Shown here: piece by piece, positions 31,872-32,096 of the stretch | Position numbering within the stretch: position 1 is the stretch's first letter | How the letters are laid out: each line of letters starts with the position of its first letter | Assembly (NCBI GenBank): GCA_035693025.1 | Contig: DASSHI010000018.1 | Coordinates: forward strand, 1-32,096 | From: VRUE01 sp035693025 | GTDB taxonomy: Bacteria > Actinomycetota > Thermoleophilia > Solirubrobacterales > 70-9 | Reading direction: 5' to 3' | Length of the DNA: 32,096 nt | The notes under the pieces: model-generated | The model's input: only the letters and a program-made list of their open reading frames with translations | Told to the model about the DNA's origin: nothing | Databases searched by the model: none | Position numbers and translations under genes: made by a program

Positions 31872-32096
31872 CTATTTGACGCCGCCGCCGGCGCCCAGAT
31901 AGCTGAAGCGGACGGCGAGCGCCACCGCCTCGGTGCGAGTGTCGACCTCGAGCTTGGCGATCGCATTGCGCACGTGGGTGTGGACGGTCGCCGGGCTGAG
32001 GCCGAGCCGCTCGGCGATCTCTTTCACCCGCAGACCCTCGGCGAGCAGCTCGAGGATCTGCCGCTCGCGCGGCGAGAGGTCGAGCAGTTTCTCGAC
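31872..32096 (-). CDS. LuxR-family response regulator or regulator, C-terminal part
   Basis: The gene runs off the right edge; only the last 74 residues are visible. The helix-turn-helix reads LSPRERQILELLAEGLRVKEIAERLGLSPATVHTHVRNAIAKLEVDTRTEAVALAVR, the GerE/LuxR domain with its recognition helix (SPATVHTHVRNAIAKL). The tail LGAGGGVK follows before TAG. Most such proteins have an N-terminal receiver domain, but that part is not in the window, so the type is undetermined. Confidence 0.9.
   Translation of the reverse strand, partial: VEKLLDLSPRERQILELLAEGLRVKEIAERLGLSPATVHTHVRNAIAKLEVDTRTEAVALAVRFSYLGAGGGVK

Overview
The window is about 32 kb of very GC-rich, densely packed chromosomal DNA with no plasmid, phage, transposase, CRISPR or RNA genes that I can see. 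The gene content fits a high-GC actinobacterium, most plausibly of the Thermoleophilia/Solirubrobacterales lineage: acyl-CoA carboxylase with a fused biotin carrier and an epsilon-like small subunit, a class II (B12) ribonucleotide reductase, a secreted NHL propeller with CTAATGC loops, a GT2/DUF2304 pair, and a TopA that reads as archaeal-type. The lineage is inference from style; no marker gene was compared.

Layout. 1-3.6 kb: the 3' end of a sulfatase, then (minus) an acyl-CoA carboxylase alpha chain and a PHP phosphoesterase. 3.7-5.3 kb: secreted NHL propeller protein. 5.4-8.0 kb: a sulfate-assimilation operon on the minus strand (leader ORF, cysH, sat, cysC) with a promoter and possible operator at its head and an intrinsic terminator at its tail. 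8.0-10.9 kb: a minus-strand run of sensor kinase, response regulator, ACC-epsilon-like protein, dodecin and rhodanese. 10.9-12.1 kb: glycosyltransferase and DUF2304 membrane protein on plus, divergent from the kinase. 12.0-16.0 kb: topA-tmk-holB on minus. 16.0-20.2 kb: aldo/keto reductase, siroheme-type dehydrogenase, MarR regulator divergent from yceI and an FMN reductase, and a HlyIII membrane protein. 20.3-23.8 kb: nrdJ and an orphan secreted protein. 23.8-28.5 kb (minus): P450, ABC permease and ABC ATPase. 28.6-30.5 kb: HAD phosphatase and MFS transporter. 30.5-32.1 kb: thioesterase, msrB and the end of a LuxR-type regulator.

A sulfur theme recurs: a sulfatase could release sulfate, Sat/CysC/CysH activate and reduce it to sulfite, and the Met8-like enzyme could supply siroheme for a sulfite reductase that lies outside the window. 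Rhodanese and MsrB handle sulfur and oxidised methionine. These genes are not one operon, so the functional link is inference.

The most interesting material is regulatory. (1) A leaderless 26-codon ORF sits between the cysH promoter and cysH, overlaps the cysH start by ATGA and has its only Cys codon three codons before its stop, which looks like a cysteine-sensing leader peptide. (2) A 28-bp perfect inverted repeat frames the thioesterase/msrB divergent region, so that the same 28 bp lie directly upstream of both -10 boxes. (3) A palindrome of about 50 bp occurs twice, once intergenic and once at the tmk/holB junction, where it encodes the end of Tmk and contains the holB start. (4) Many genes have a TANNNT box 5-10 nt before the start codon and no clear Shine-Dalgarno sequence, suggesting frequent leaderless transcription, including a near-symmetric -10 shared by two divergent genes.
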